Below, piece after piece: positions 24,818-33,081 of a stretch of 64,000 bases of DNA (position 1 is the stretch's first letter; each line of letters begins with the position of its first letter). The stretch is from Pseudomonas batumici. GTDB taxonomy: Bacteria > Pseudomonadota > Gammaproteobacteria > Pseudomonadales > Pseudomonadaceae. The notes under the pieces were generated by a model. It saw nothing but the letters and a program-made list of their open reading frames with translations. It did no database searches and was not told where the DNA came from. The translations under genes and the position numbers were made by a program. The stretch is taken from positions 62,001 through 126,000 of the forward strand of contig NZ_JXDG01000058.1 of NCBI RefSeq assembly GCF_000820515.1, given 5' to 3'.

Positions 24818-25969
24818 TTACTTGATGGTCAGGGCTTCCAGTTTGCCGCTGTTGCCATACACGTAAATCATGTCACCCACCACCAGCGGACGGGCACGCA
24901 GGCCGTCGCTGTCGATGCGCTCGCGACCGACGAAGCGACCGTCCACCTGGCTCAGCAGGTGCAGGTAGCCTTCGAAGTCGCCCACTGCGACGTAGCTGGA
25001 GAACACTTCCGGTGCCGTCAACTGGCGGCGAGCCAAGCTGTCGTTGCTCCAGAGCGCCGTGGTCGAACGTTCGTCGACGCCTTCAACGGTGCCGGACGCC
25101 AAGGCGACATAGACACTGCCGAAACCCTGGGCAACACCCGAGTAACTGGAAGCATCACGCTGCCAGAGCACCCGACCGCTTTCCAGCTCCAGTGCCGCCA
25201 TGCGGCCCTGGTAGCTGGCGACATACAGGTTACCGCCGGACAACAGCAGGCCGCCGTCGATGTCGACCACCCGCTCCAACTCCGAACGCCCTTGCGGAAT
25301 AGCCACGCGGGTTTCCCACGCAGGCACGCCATTGTGGGTGTCCAGGGCGACCACTTTACCAGTGGACAGACCCGCCACCGCGAGGCGGTTGGTCACCAAC
25401 GGCGCACCGGTGCCGCGCAACGTCAGGACCGCCGGGGTGCTGTCATACAACCAGCGCTGGTGACCGGTGTCGGCATCCAGGCCAATCACACGGTCGTCCT
25501 GGGTCTGCACGACCACCACGTCACCGTTGGTGGCCGGCGGCGCCAGCACTTCGCTGGTCACCTGGGCACGCCATTTCTGTTCGCCGCTGCTGGCATCCAG
25601 GGCAATCACTTCGCCCTTGAGGGTGCCCATCAGCACCAGGCCGTAGCCGACGCCGATCGCACCGGAAACCGGCAGCTCGAGGTCCTTCTTCCACTTCACG
25701 TCGCCATTCATGCGGTCCATGGCGATCACGATGCCGGTGTCATCGGCCGCGTAGATGGTATCGCCGTCAATCGCCGGCACCAGCAGGTTGTAGATCTTGC
25801 CCTGGCCGTCGCCGATGGAACGGCTCCACTCCTTCTTCAGAACCACTTCCTCCTTGAAGGAAGTCAGCTCCGCCGGTGGCAGTTCTTTCTTGCTGTTGCT
25901 GCTGCAACCCGCGGCCAGAATGGCCAGAGCCAGCAATGCTGCATGTTTCCAACGGATCACGTCACGCAT
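24818..25969 (-). CDS. bamB: Outer-membrane assembly lipoprotein BamB
   Basis: A component of the BAM complex that folds outer-membrane beta-barrel proteins. The 383-residue lipoprotein has a lipobox LAAGC, with Cys22 as the acylation site. The rest is an eight-bladed PQQ-like propeller, seen as repeats such as VIAMDRMNGDVKWKKDL and VIALDASSGEQKWRA. The ATG at 25969 overlaps the end of the upstream yfgM-like gene by 8 bp, indicating coupling. The bamB-der order is conserved in gamma-proteobacteria. Confidence 0.96.
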   Translation of the reverse strand: MRDVIRWKHAALLALAILAAGCSSNSKKELPPAELTSFKEEVVLKKEWSRSIGDGQGKIYNLLVPAIDGDTIYAADDTGIVIAMDRMNGDVKWKKDLELPVSGAIGVGYGLVLMGTLKGEVIALDASSGEQKWRAQVTSEVLAPPATNGDVVVVQTQDDRVIGLDADTGHQRWLYDSTPAVLTLRGTGAPLVTNRLAVAGLSTGKVVALDTHNGVPAWETRVAIPQGRSELERVVDIDGGLLLSGGNLYVASYQGRMAALELESGRVLWQRDASSYSGVAQGFGSVYVALASGTVEGVDERSTTALWSNDSLARRQLTAPEVFSSYVAVGDFEGYLHLLSQVDGRFVGRERIDSDGLRARPLVVGDMIYVYGNSGKLEALTIK

Positions 25970-26603
25970 CCCCTTTGGCCAGGTCGTCCAGCTTGATTTG
26001 TAAGCCACCGACCGCCGCTTCATCAGACAGCGCCGCCTTGGCCTTTTGGTACGCGGCATGGGCTTCATCGGTCCGACCCAGTTGAACCAGCAGGTCCCCC
26101 TTGAGCTCTTCGCGACTGGCCAGGAACGCCTTGTCAGCATCGCCGTCGAGCAGTTTCAGTGCCTCGTCGACCTTGTTCTGTGCCGCCAGTACCTGGGCCA
26201 GGCGCTGACGCGCGACTTCACCCAGGGTGGCGTTGGCCGGTTTGTCGGTAACGGCTTTCAGCTCACGGGCGGCGTCGTCCAGCTTGCCGGTATCGACGGC
26301 GACTTTCGCCACGAACAGGCTGCCGTACTGTGCATAGGCACTCCCGGCAAAGTCGGTATTGAGCTTGCTGGCCAGGTCGGCCACGCGCGCAGGGTCAGGC
26401 TTGCCGTCCGGCGTCAGCGAGGCTTCCAGCAGTTGCTGATAGAGCATCGAGGCGCCTTGCGCCTGGTTGCTCTGGTACTTGTGCCAGGCCTGCCAGCCGA
26501 ACACCACGACCAGGGCCAGCAAGCCGCCGGTGACCAGGGGTTTGCCGTTACGCTGCCACCATTCCTTCAACTCCGCCAAGTGATCTTCTTCGCTACTCGA
26601 CAC
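25962..26603 (-). CDS. yfgM: YfgM-family ancillary SecYEG/BAM-linked TPR protein
   Basis: A 213-residue bitopic membrane protein: cytoplasmic N-terminus (SSEEDHLAELKEWWQRNGK), one transmembrane helix at about 23-41, and a periplasmic TPR-like domain. YfgM associates with the periplasmic chaperone PpiD at the Sec translocon. The gene lies between hisS and bamB, as in E. coli, and overlaps bamB by 8 bp. Confidence 0.9.
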   Translation of the reverse strand: MSSSEEDHLAELKEWWQRNGKPLVTGGLLALVVVFGWQAWHKYQSNQAQGASMLYQQLLEASLTPDGKPDPARVADLASKLNTDFAGSAYAQYGSLFVAKVAVDTGKLDDAARELKAVTDKPANATLGEVARQRLAQVLAAQNKVDEALKLLDGDADKAFLASREELKGDLLVQLGRTDEAHAAYQKAKAALSDEAAVGGLQIKLDDLAKGDA

Positions 26604-26643
26604 CCCAATACTCCTTATTCTCTAAATCGGCTGTTTTACAGCT

Positions 26644-27933
26644 TCAACCCTGCACGACGCAGGTGGCCAAGTGCTCGGAAAGAGCCTCCCAGGCAATGCT
26701 TTGTTGCTCGCCCTGGCCACGCAGGGGTTTGAAACCTACCACTTGCTGGGCCAATTCGTCGTCACCGAGAATCAAGGCGTACAGCGCACCACTCTTGTCA
26801 GCTTTCTTGAACTGGCTCTTGAAGCTGCCGGCACCGGCGTTGACCTGCAGGCGCAGGTTCGGCAACTGGTCGCGGACCTTCTCGCTCAGGGCCAGGGCCG
26901 CGAGCTCCGCGGCCTCGCCGAATGCGCACAGGTAGACATCGACCTGACGGGAAATTTCTTCCGGCACCTGCTCCAGGGTTTCCAGCAGCAGGATCAGCCG
27001 CTCGATGCCCATGGCAAAGCCCACGCCCGGGGTCGGCTTGCCGCCCATCTGCTCCACCAGGCCGTCGTAGCGACCACCGGCACAGACCGTGCCCTGGGCG
27101 CCCAACTGGTCGGTGACCCATTCGAAAACGGTCTTGCTGTAGTAATCCAGCCCGCGCACCAGCTTGGGATTGATCACGTACGGGATACCGGCGGCATCGA
27201 GACGGGCCTTGAGGCCGTCGAAGTGCACGCGCGACTCTTCGTCGAGGTAGTCGGCGAGTTTCGGCGCATCCACCAGCACGGCCTGGGTCTCAGGGTTCTT
27301 GGTGTCGAGCACGCGCAGCGGGTTGGTCTTCAGGCGGCGCTGGCTGTCTTCGTCCAGGTGCTCGAGACGCGCGCTGAGGTATTCCACCAGGGCCTCGCGA
27401 TAACGCCCACGGGCCTCGCTGGTGCCCAGGCTGTTGAGTTCGAGCTTGACCGCGTTGCGGATGCCCAGCAGGCCCCACAGGCGCCAGGTCAGCACGATCA
27501 GCTCGGCATCGATGTCGGGACCGTCGATATTGAAGACTTCGCAACCGATCTGGTGGAACTGACGATAACGGCCTTTCTGCGGACGCTCGTGACGGAACAT
27601 CGGGCCGACGTACCAGAGCTTCTGCGGCTGGCCGGCACCGGTGATGCCGTGCTCCAGCACAGCGCGTACGCAGGCCGCGGTGCCTTCCGGACGCAGGGTC
27701 AGCGAATCGCCGTTGCGGTCCTCGAAGGTGTACATCTCTTTTTCGACGATGTCGGTCACTTCACCGATGGAGCGCTTGAACAGCTCGGTGAATTCGACGA
27801 TCGGCATGCGGATCTGCTTGTAACCGTAGTTATCCAGCAGGCGCGCGACGGTGTCCTCGAAATAGCGCCACAGGGGCGTCTGCTCGGGCAGGATGTCGTT
27901 CATGCCCCGAATGGCTTGCAAAGACTTGCTCAC
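26644..27933 (-). CDS. hisS: Histidine--tRNA ligase
   Basis: Class II aminoacyl-tRNA synthetase charging tRNA-His. It is 429 residues with motif 2 (GPMFRHERPQKGRYRQFHQIG), the histidine loop (LVRGLDYYSKTVFEW), motif 3 (GFAMGIERL) and a C-terminal anticodon-binding domain. The start is GTG at 27933, with AAGGA 6-7 nt upstream. It sits between ispG and yfgM in the long operon. Confidence 0.97.
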   Translation of the reverse strand: MSKSLQAIRGMNDILPEQTPLWRYFEDTVARLLDNYGYKQIRMPIVEFTELFKRSIGEVTDIVEKEMYTFEDRNGDSLTLRPEGTAACVRAVLEHGITGAGQPQKLWYVGPMFRHERPQKGRYRQFHQIGCEVFNIDGPDIDAELIVLTWRLWGLLGIRNAVKLELNSLGTSEARGRYREALVEYLSARLEHLDEDSQRRLKTNPLRVLDTKNPETQAVLVDAPKLADYLDEESRVHFDGLKARLDAAGIPYVINPKLVRGLDYYSKTVFEWVTDQLGAQGTVCAGGRYDGLVEQMGGKPTPGVGFAMGIERLILLLETLEQVPEEISRQVDVYLCAFGEAAELAALALSEKVRDQLPNLRLQVNAGAGSFKSQFKKADKSGALYALILGDDELAQQVVGFKPLRGQGEQQSIAWEALSEHLATCVVQG

Positions 27934-27955
27934 AAAATATCCTTAAATTCTTTGA

Positions 27956-29065
27956 TCAGCCGCGGGCGATCAACGCCGCGTCGGCTTCGACCTTTTCGGC
28001 CGCCTTCTGCCGGATCAGCTTTTCCAGCTCATCCACCAGGTTGTCATTCGTCAGTTTCTGCGACGGCTTGCCGTCGATGTAGATCAGGTTCGGCGTGCCA
28101 CCGGTCAGGCCGACATGGGCTTCCTTGGCCTCGCCCGGACCGTTGACCACACAACCGATCACCGCCACATCCAGCGGCACCAGCAGATCTTCCAGGCGCC
28201 CTTCCAGCTCGTTCATGGTCTTGACCACATCGAAGTTCTGCCGCGAGCAGCTCGGGCAGGCGATGAAGTTGATGCCACGGGAACGCAGGTGCAGGGACTT
28301 GAGGATGTCGTAGCCGACTTTCACTTCCTCGACCGGGTCGGCCGCCAACGAGATGCGAATAGTATCGCCAATCCCTTCGGCCAGCAGCATACCGAGGCCG
28401 ACGGCGGATTTCACCGTGCCTGAACGCAAACCACCGGCTTCGGTGATCCCCAGGTGCAGCGGCTGGACGATTTCCTTGGCCAGCAGGCGGTAGGCTTCTA
28501 CCGCCATGAACACGTCGGAGGCCTTTACGCTGACCTTGAAGTCCTTGAAGTTCAGGCGCTCCAGGTGTTCGACATGGCGCAGGGCCGACTCGACCAGCGC
28601 CGCCGGCGTGGGCTCGCCGTACTTTTTCTGCAGGTCTTTTTCCAGGGAGCCGGCGTTGACGCCGATGCGGATCGGAATACCGCGATCACGGGCGGCATCG
28701 ACCACCGCGCGCACACGATCTTCGCGACCGATGTTGCCCGGGTTGATACGCAGGCAGTCGACACCCAGCTCGGCCACGCGCAGGGCGATCCGGTAGTCGA
28801 AGTGAATATCGGCGACCAGCGGCACCTTGACCAACTGCTTGATGCGACCGAAGGCCTCGGCGGCGTCCATGTCCGGTACGGAAACCCGGACGATATCGAC
28901 GCCCGCGGCTTCCAGGCGATTGATCTGCGCCACGGTGGCCGCGACGTCGTTGGTGTCGCTGTTGGTCATGCTCTGCACCGAGATCGGTGCATCGCCGCCT
29001 ACGGGTACCGAACCGACCCAGATTTTACGGGATTCGCGACGCTTGATAGGGGATTGGCCGTGCAT
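27956..29065 (-). CDS. ispG: 4-hydroxy-3-methylbut-2-en-1-yl diphosphate synthase
   Basis: A [4Fe-4S] enzyme of the MEP isoprenoid pathway, converting MEcPP to HMBPP. It is 369 residues with an N-terminal TIM barrel (SIQVQSMTNSDTNDV-type start) and a C-terminal cluster domain with cysteines in CPSCSR and GCVVNGPGEA. It lies 3 nt after rodZ, so it is cotranscribed. The rodZ-ispG-hisS order is standard in Pseudomonas. Confidence 0.97.
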   Translation of the reverse strand: MHGQSPIKRRESRKIWVGSVPVGGDAPISVQSMTNSDTNDVAATVAQINRLEAAGVDIVRVSVPDMDAAEAFGRIKQLVKVPLVADIHFDYRIALRVAELGVDCLRINPGNIGREDRVRAVVDAARDRGIPIRIGVNAGSLEKDLQKKYGEPTPAALVESALRHVEHLERLNFKDFKVSVKASDVFMAVEAYRLLAKEIVQPLHLGITEAGGLRSGTVKSAVGLGMLLAEGIGDTIRISLAADPVEEVKVGYDILKSLHLRSRGINFIACPSCSRQNFDVVKTMNELEGRLEDLLVPLDVAVIGCVVNGPGEAKEAHVGLTGGTPNLIYIDGKPSQKLTNDNLVDELEKLIRQKAAEKVEADAALIARG

Positions 29066-29068
29066 GAC

Positions 29069-30061
29069 TTATTGACCTAGCTTCAGGCGAGCGGTCTCGC
29101 CACTGGTGAACGGTGCGATATCGACCGGCTGACCGTTGTATGTGATCTGCGCACCACGGGCATAGCCCAGGCGCACGGCAAAAGGTGGCTTGCCGCTGAG
29201 GTCGAGGCTCTCGCCCTTGCGCTTGAGGCCGCTGAGCAGCACCTTGCCATTACCGTCGGTCACCTGGGTCCAGCAATCGGCGGTGAAGTTCAGGTGCACC
29301 TGGCCGGCACCGGCAACCGGCTCGGCGGCAGCCGGCGCAGCGTTGACCGGGGCGCTCGGCGCGACCGGAGCAATCGGGGCCGGCGCAGGCGTCGGGGCCA
29401 CGACCTGGGTCTGGGCCGCATGGGGCACCGCTACGACAGCCGGCGTTGCCGGAGCGCTGGCCGCCGGCGCTGGGGCCGCCGGCTGAGCTTCGCTGGCGCC
29501 TTCAGTCGCCGCCGGCTCCGGCGCCGCCTGGTTCTCGGTCACGGCCTGGTCTTCCGGCTCGTCGATCGGATGAATCTGCGTGGTGCCGTCGGCGCTTTCG
29601 ACTTCGACGTGCTCCATGCTGATGGCGGCCTGGTCCTTGGTACGCAGGCTGGCCTGGTCCTGCCACCAGATGAAACCGCCGCCGATCACGGCGATCAGCA
29701 GCAACAGGCTGACAATGCGCAGGAGCGTATGGGAAAACCGCACCGGCTCTTCGATACGCCCCAGTGCCTGGACACTGCTGCCCTGGGAGTCGGTACCGGT
29801 GCACTGGTCGAACTGCTGAACCAGGACGGCCTGGTCCATGCCCAGCAACTTGGCGTAGGCGCGGATATAACCCCGGGCAAAGGTATGCCCCGGCAGCTTG
29901 TCGAAGGCACCGGCTTCCAGGTTACTCAGGGACGACGCCGTGAGGTTGAGCTTCAGGGCCACCTCGGCCAGCGTCCAACCGTTGCTTTCGCGGGCCTGAC
30001 GCAGGGTCTCACCGGGGTTGACGCGAGTCGCTGCTACAAATTCGGGTTGCGCCGCTTTCAT
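29069..30061 (-). CDS. rodZ: Cytoskeletal protein RodZ
   Basis: Links the MreB cytoskeleton to the membrane for rod shape. The 330-residue protein has an N-terminal helix-turn-helix of the Xre/HTH_25 type (GETLRQARESNGWTLAEVAL), a single transmembrane helix around 112-132 (LLRIVSLLLLIAVIGGG), a long Ala/Pro-rich periplasmic linker (about 180-250), and a C-terminal DUF4115 beta domain (CWTQVTDGNGKVLLSGL). Its start overlaps the end of pilW by 4 bp (ATGA). Confidence 0.94.
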   Translation of the reverse strand: MKAAQPEFVAATRVNPGETLRQARESNGWTLAEVALKLNLTASSLSNLEAGAFDKLPGHTFARGYIRAYAKLLGMDQAVLVQQFDQCTGTDSQGSSVQALGRIEEPVRFSHTLLRIVSLLLLIAVIGGGFIWWQDQASLRTKDQAAISMEHVEVESADGTTQIHPIDEPEDQAVTENQAAPEPAATEGASEAQPAAPAPAASAPATPAVVAVPHAAQTQVVAPTPAPAPIAPVAPSAPVNAAPAAAEPVAGAGQVHLNFTADCWTQVTDGNGKVLLSGLKRKGESLDLSGKPPFAVRLGYARGAQITYNGQPVDIAPFTSGETARLKLGQ

Positions 30062-30819
30062 CTTTGCTCCGACAGGTATTGCTGATATTCCGGCGTACCG
30101 GGATAGAGTCGTTTTAATTGCAGGCCGTAGCTGGCGGCCTTGTCACGGTCTTCGTAGATTTTCGCCAGGCGGATACCGAGCAATAGGCTACGCGCATTCT
30201 GCTCGCTCAGCAGGCTGAAGCGGTCGTAATAATCGCGTGCGGGCACATAATGCCTGTCTTCGTAAGACAACTCAGCCATTTCCAGCAAAGCACGTGGCTG
30301 TTGACGATTCAGGCGCAGGGATTTGTCGAAATGCTGCAGGGCCAGATCCCGCTGGCCAAGGGCCAGGGCGGTCAGGCCGAGGTTTTCGAAGACCCGGGAG
30401 CGTTCGGTATAGAGGCTGTCGGCGGCGGCCTGTTCGAAACGCTCGTAGGCGTCCTTGTAGCGCTTGATCTCGAACAGGAAGCTGCCGTAGTTGTTGAGAA
30501 TCCGTGCATCGCCAGGCCGCGTCGCCAGGGCCTTCTGGAAGTGCTCCTCGGCCAGTTTCGGCTCACCCTCGGCCTGGAACACCAGCGCCAGGGCGGCATT
30601 GGCATCGGCATCGGAGCCGTTCATTTCCAGGGCTTTCCTGAGCGGGACCTTGGCCTGCTCGGTCTGGCCTTGCTGCAGGTAGCCGATGCCCAGTTGCACA
30701 TAAGCCGCGCGCGCTTCATCGCGCCCCTTGCTGGTACTCAACGGGTCGACATTACCCGATGAAACGCAGCCGGCCAGCAGGCCGACGAATACAACAAGGA
30801 GCGCAGCGCGCAAGGTCAT
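30058..30819 (-). CDS. pilW: Type IV pilus biogenesis/stability lipoprotein PilW (PilF)
   Basis: An outer-membrane pilotin that lets the PilQ secretin multimerise. The 253-residue lipoprotein has lipobox LLAGC (Cys18) and about six TPR units, for example AYVQLGIGYLQQGQTEQAK and ARILNNYGSFLFEIKRYKDA. It lies directly between rlmN and rodZ with a 4-bp overlap with rodZ, the usual Pseudomonas arrangement. Confidence 0.94.
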   Translation of the reverse strand: MTLRAALLVVFVGLLAGCVSSGNVDPLSTSKGRDEARAAYVQLGIGYLQQGQTEQAKVPLRKALEMNGSDADANAALALVFQAEGEPKLAEEHFQKALATRPGDARILNNYGSFLFEIKRYKDAYERFEQAAADSLYTERSRVFENLGLTALALGQRDLALQHFDKSLRLNRQQPRALLEMAELSYEDRHYVPARDYYDRFSLLSEQNARSLLLGIRLAKIYEDRDKAASYGLQLKRLYPGTPEYQQYLSEQR

Positions 30820-30831
30820 GGAGGTCCTCTC

Positions 30832-31980
30832 TCAGTTTCGGTTCGCGGCGCTTTGCCCACTGTCGGCATCGGCGCTCAGCTCACGTACGGCGATGTAGCG
30901 TTCGCTGCGCCGGGTGCGATCCAGCACCTGCCCCACCAGTTGACCACAGGCCGCGTCGATGTCTTCACCGCGGGTGGTGCGTACCGTGACGTTGTAGCCG
31001 GCCTGATGCAACAGATCCTGGAAACGCCGGATCGCATTGTTGCTCGGCCGCTCGTAGCCCGAATGCGGGAACGGGTTGAACGGAATCAGGTTGATCTTGC
31101 AGGGCGTGTCCTTGAGCAGCTCGATCATCTCGACGGCATGCTCGACCTGGTCGTTGACATCCTTGAGCAGGGTGTACTCGATGGTCAGGACACGTTTCTC
31201 GCCGAGGGTCGCCATGTAGCGACGGCACGACTCGAGCAACATCTTAAGCGGATACTTCTTGTTGATCGGCACCAATTGGTTACGCAATGCGTCATTGGGT
31301 GCGTGCAGCGACAACGCCAGGGAGACGTCGATGTGCTCGGCGAGCACATCGATCATCGGTACCACGCCGGAGGTCGACAGGGTCACGCGGCGCTTGGAGA
31401 TGCCGTAGCCCAGGTCGTCCATCATCAGGTGCATGGCCGCGATGACGTTGTCGAAGTTCAGCAGCGGCTCACCCATGCCCATCATCACCACGTTGGTGAT
31501 GGCACGGTCGACGGTCGCCGGGACGCTGCCAAAGGATTTGTTGGCAATCCACACCTGGCCGATCACTTCGGCGGCGGTGAGGTTGCTGTTGAAGCCTTGC
31601 TTGCCGGTGGAGCAGAAACTGCAGTCCAGGGCACAGCCCGCCTGGGACGAAACGCACAAGGTGCCGCGCTTGCCCTGGGGAATGTAGACGGTCTCGACGC
31701 AGCTGCCGGACGCCACGCGCACCACCCACTTGCGGGTGCCGTCGCTGGAAATGTCCTCGCTGACCACTTCGGGACCACGCACTTCAGCAACCGCCTTGAG
31801 CTTTTCGCGCAAGGCCTTGCTGACGTTCGTCATGGCGTCGAAATCATCGACGCCAAAGTGGTGAATCCATTTCATGACCTGACCGGCACGGAAACGTTTC
31901 TCCCCGATTGAGTCGAAGAATTTTTCCATTTCCGGTTGAGTCAGACCCAACAGGTTTGTCTTGCCGATCGATACAGTCAT
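30832..31980 (-). CDS. rlmN: Dual-specificity rRNA/tRNA methyltransferase RlmN
   Basis: A radical-SAM enzyme that methylates C2 of A2503 in 23S rRNA and A37 in some tRNAs. It is 382 residues. The cluster motif CALDCSFCSTG is visible, as are GMGEPLLNFDNV and the C-terminal GEDIDAACGQL with the methyl-carrying Cys. It lies 28 bp after ndk and 12 bp before pilW. Confidence 0.97.
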   Translation of the reverse strand: MTVSIGKTNLLGLTQPEMEKFFDSIGEKRFRAGQVMKWIHHFGVDDFDAMTNVSKALREKLKAVAEVRGPEVVSEDISSDGTRKWVVRVASGSCVETVYIPQGKRGTLCVSSQAGCALDCSFCSTGKQGFNSNLTAAEVIGQVWIANKSFGSVPATVDRAITNVVMMGMGEPLLNFDNVIAAMHLMMDDLGYGISKRRVTLSTSGVVPMIDVLAEHIDVSLALSLHAPNDALRNQLVPINKKYPLKMLLESCRRYMATLGEKRVLTIEYTLLKDVNDQVEHAVEMIELLKDTPCKINLIPFNPFPHSGYERPSNNAIRRFQDLLHQAGYNVTVRTTRGEDIDAACGQLVGQVLDRTRRSERYIAVRELSADADSGQSAANRN

Positions 31981-32008
31981 GGATTCACCCTCACTCCCAA
32001 GCCCGTGC

Positions 32009-32434
32009 TTAGCGAGTGGTTACTTCGGTAGCTGCGAAGAAGTACGAGATTTCGCGAGCAGCAGCGGCTTCGGAGTCCGAACCGTGTACGGCGTTGGCGT
32101 CGATGGAATCAGCGAAGTCAGCGCGGATGGTGCCAGGAGCGGCTTCTTTAGGGTTGGTAGCGCCCATCAGCTCACGGTTCAGAGCGATAGCGTTTTCGCC
32201 TTCCAGAACCTGAACGACAACCGGACCGGAGATCATGAAGGCAACCAGGTCGCCGAAGAAACCACGAGCGCTGTGCTCAGCGTAGAAGCCTTCAGCTTCG
32301 GCTTTGGACAGTTGCTTGAGTTTCGAAGCTACAACGCGCAGGCCGGCTTTTTCGAAACGGGTGGTGATCTCGCCGATCACGTTTTTTGCAACGGCGTCAG
32401 GCTTGATGATGGAGAAAGTACGTTGAACAGCCAT
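32009..32434 (-). CDS. ndk: Nucleoside diphosphate kinase
   Basis: Transfers the gamma-phosphate between nucleoside tri- and diphosphates through a phospho-His. It is 141 residues, with MAVQRTFSIIKPDAV at the N-terminus and the active-site NAVHGSDS segment (His in HGSD). The ATG at 32434 is chosen over an upstream in-frame start because the family begins at AVQRTFSI. It lies between iscX and rlmN. Confidence 0.97.
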   Translation of the reverse strand: MAVQRTFSIIKPDAVAKNVIGEITTRFEKAGLRVVASKLKQLSKAEAEGFYAEHSARGFFGDLVAFMISGPVVVQVLEGENAIALNRELMGATNPKEAAPGTIRADFADSIDANAVHGSDSEAAAAREISYFFAATEVTTR

Positions 32435-32522
32435 GGTGTAACTCCAAAGACAGTGATTTGCCAAAAATTAAACCCGCGAATTATACGCGGGTTCCAGGGT
32501 ATTGCCTAACCTGCCGCGCGGC

Positions 32523-32723
32523 TCAGTCGGCTTCTTCAATCCACGCGGCCTGGATGGCCTCGAGAACCTTTTCGCCGCCACGCTCAGGATCGTCGCCGAA
32601 CTCCGGCAAAGCTACGACCCAATTGTGCAGATCGACGAAGTTTACGTAACGCGGGTCCACGTCGGGCTTGCTTTCAGCCAGCTCGATCGCAATATCAAGC
32701 ACATCAACCCATTTCAGGCTCAT
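32523..32723 (-). CDS. iscX: ISC accessory protein IscX
   Basis: A 66-residue acidic protein (LKWVDVLDIAIELAESKPDV, then VDLHNWVVALPEF). IscX binds IscS and iron and moderates Fe-S assembly. It is the last gene of the isc operon, 14 bp after fdx. Confidence 0.95.
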   Translation of the reverse strand: MSLKWVDVLDIAIELAESKPDVDPRYVNFVDLHNWVVALPEFGDDPERGGEKVLEAIQAAWIEEAD

Positions 32724-32737
32724 GTCAGCTCCCAGAA

Positions 32738-33079
32738 TCAGTGCGGCGCTTCGGCGGCGTGGTTGAGCGAGTATTTCGGAATTTCGACGGTGAGGTCTTC
32801 AGTCCCGACTTTTGCCTGGCAGCCCAGGCGCGACTGGGCTTCCAGCCCCCAGGCCTTGTCAAGGAAGTCCTCTTCCAGCTCGTCGGCCTCTTCCAGCGAG
32901 TCGAAGCCTTCGCGAATCAGGCAGTGACAGGTGGTGCAGGCACAAACGCCACCACAGGCACTTTCCATCTCGATATGGTGCTGATGAGCCAGTTCGAGGA
33001 TCGAAACCCCCGTCTCAGCCTCCACGACCATGCCCTCCGGGCAGAACCTTTCGTGTGGCAGAAAAATCACCTGCGGCAT
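32738..33079 (-). CDS. fdx: ISC-system [2Fe-2S] ferredoxin
   Basis: A 113-residue adrenodoxin-type ferredoxin that donates electrons for cluster assembly. The cluster ligands are Cys42, Cys48 and Cys51 (ACGGVCACTTC) and Cys87 (LGCQAK), the same positions as E. coli Fdx. It starts 2 nt after hscA ends, so the two are coupled. Confidence 0.97.
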   Translation of the reverse strand: MPQVIFLPHERFCPEGMVVEAETGVSILELAHQHHIEMESACGGVCACTTCHCLIREGFDSLEEADELEEDFLDKAWGLEAQSRLGCQAKVGTEDLTVEIPKYSLNHAAEAPH

Positions 33080-33081
33080 CG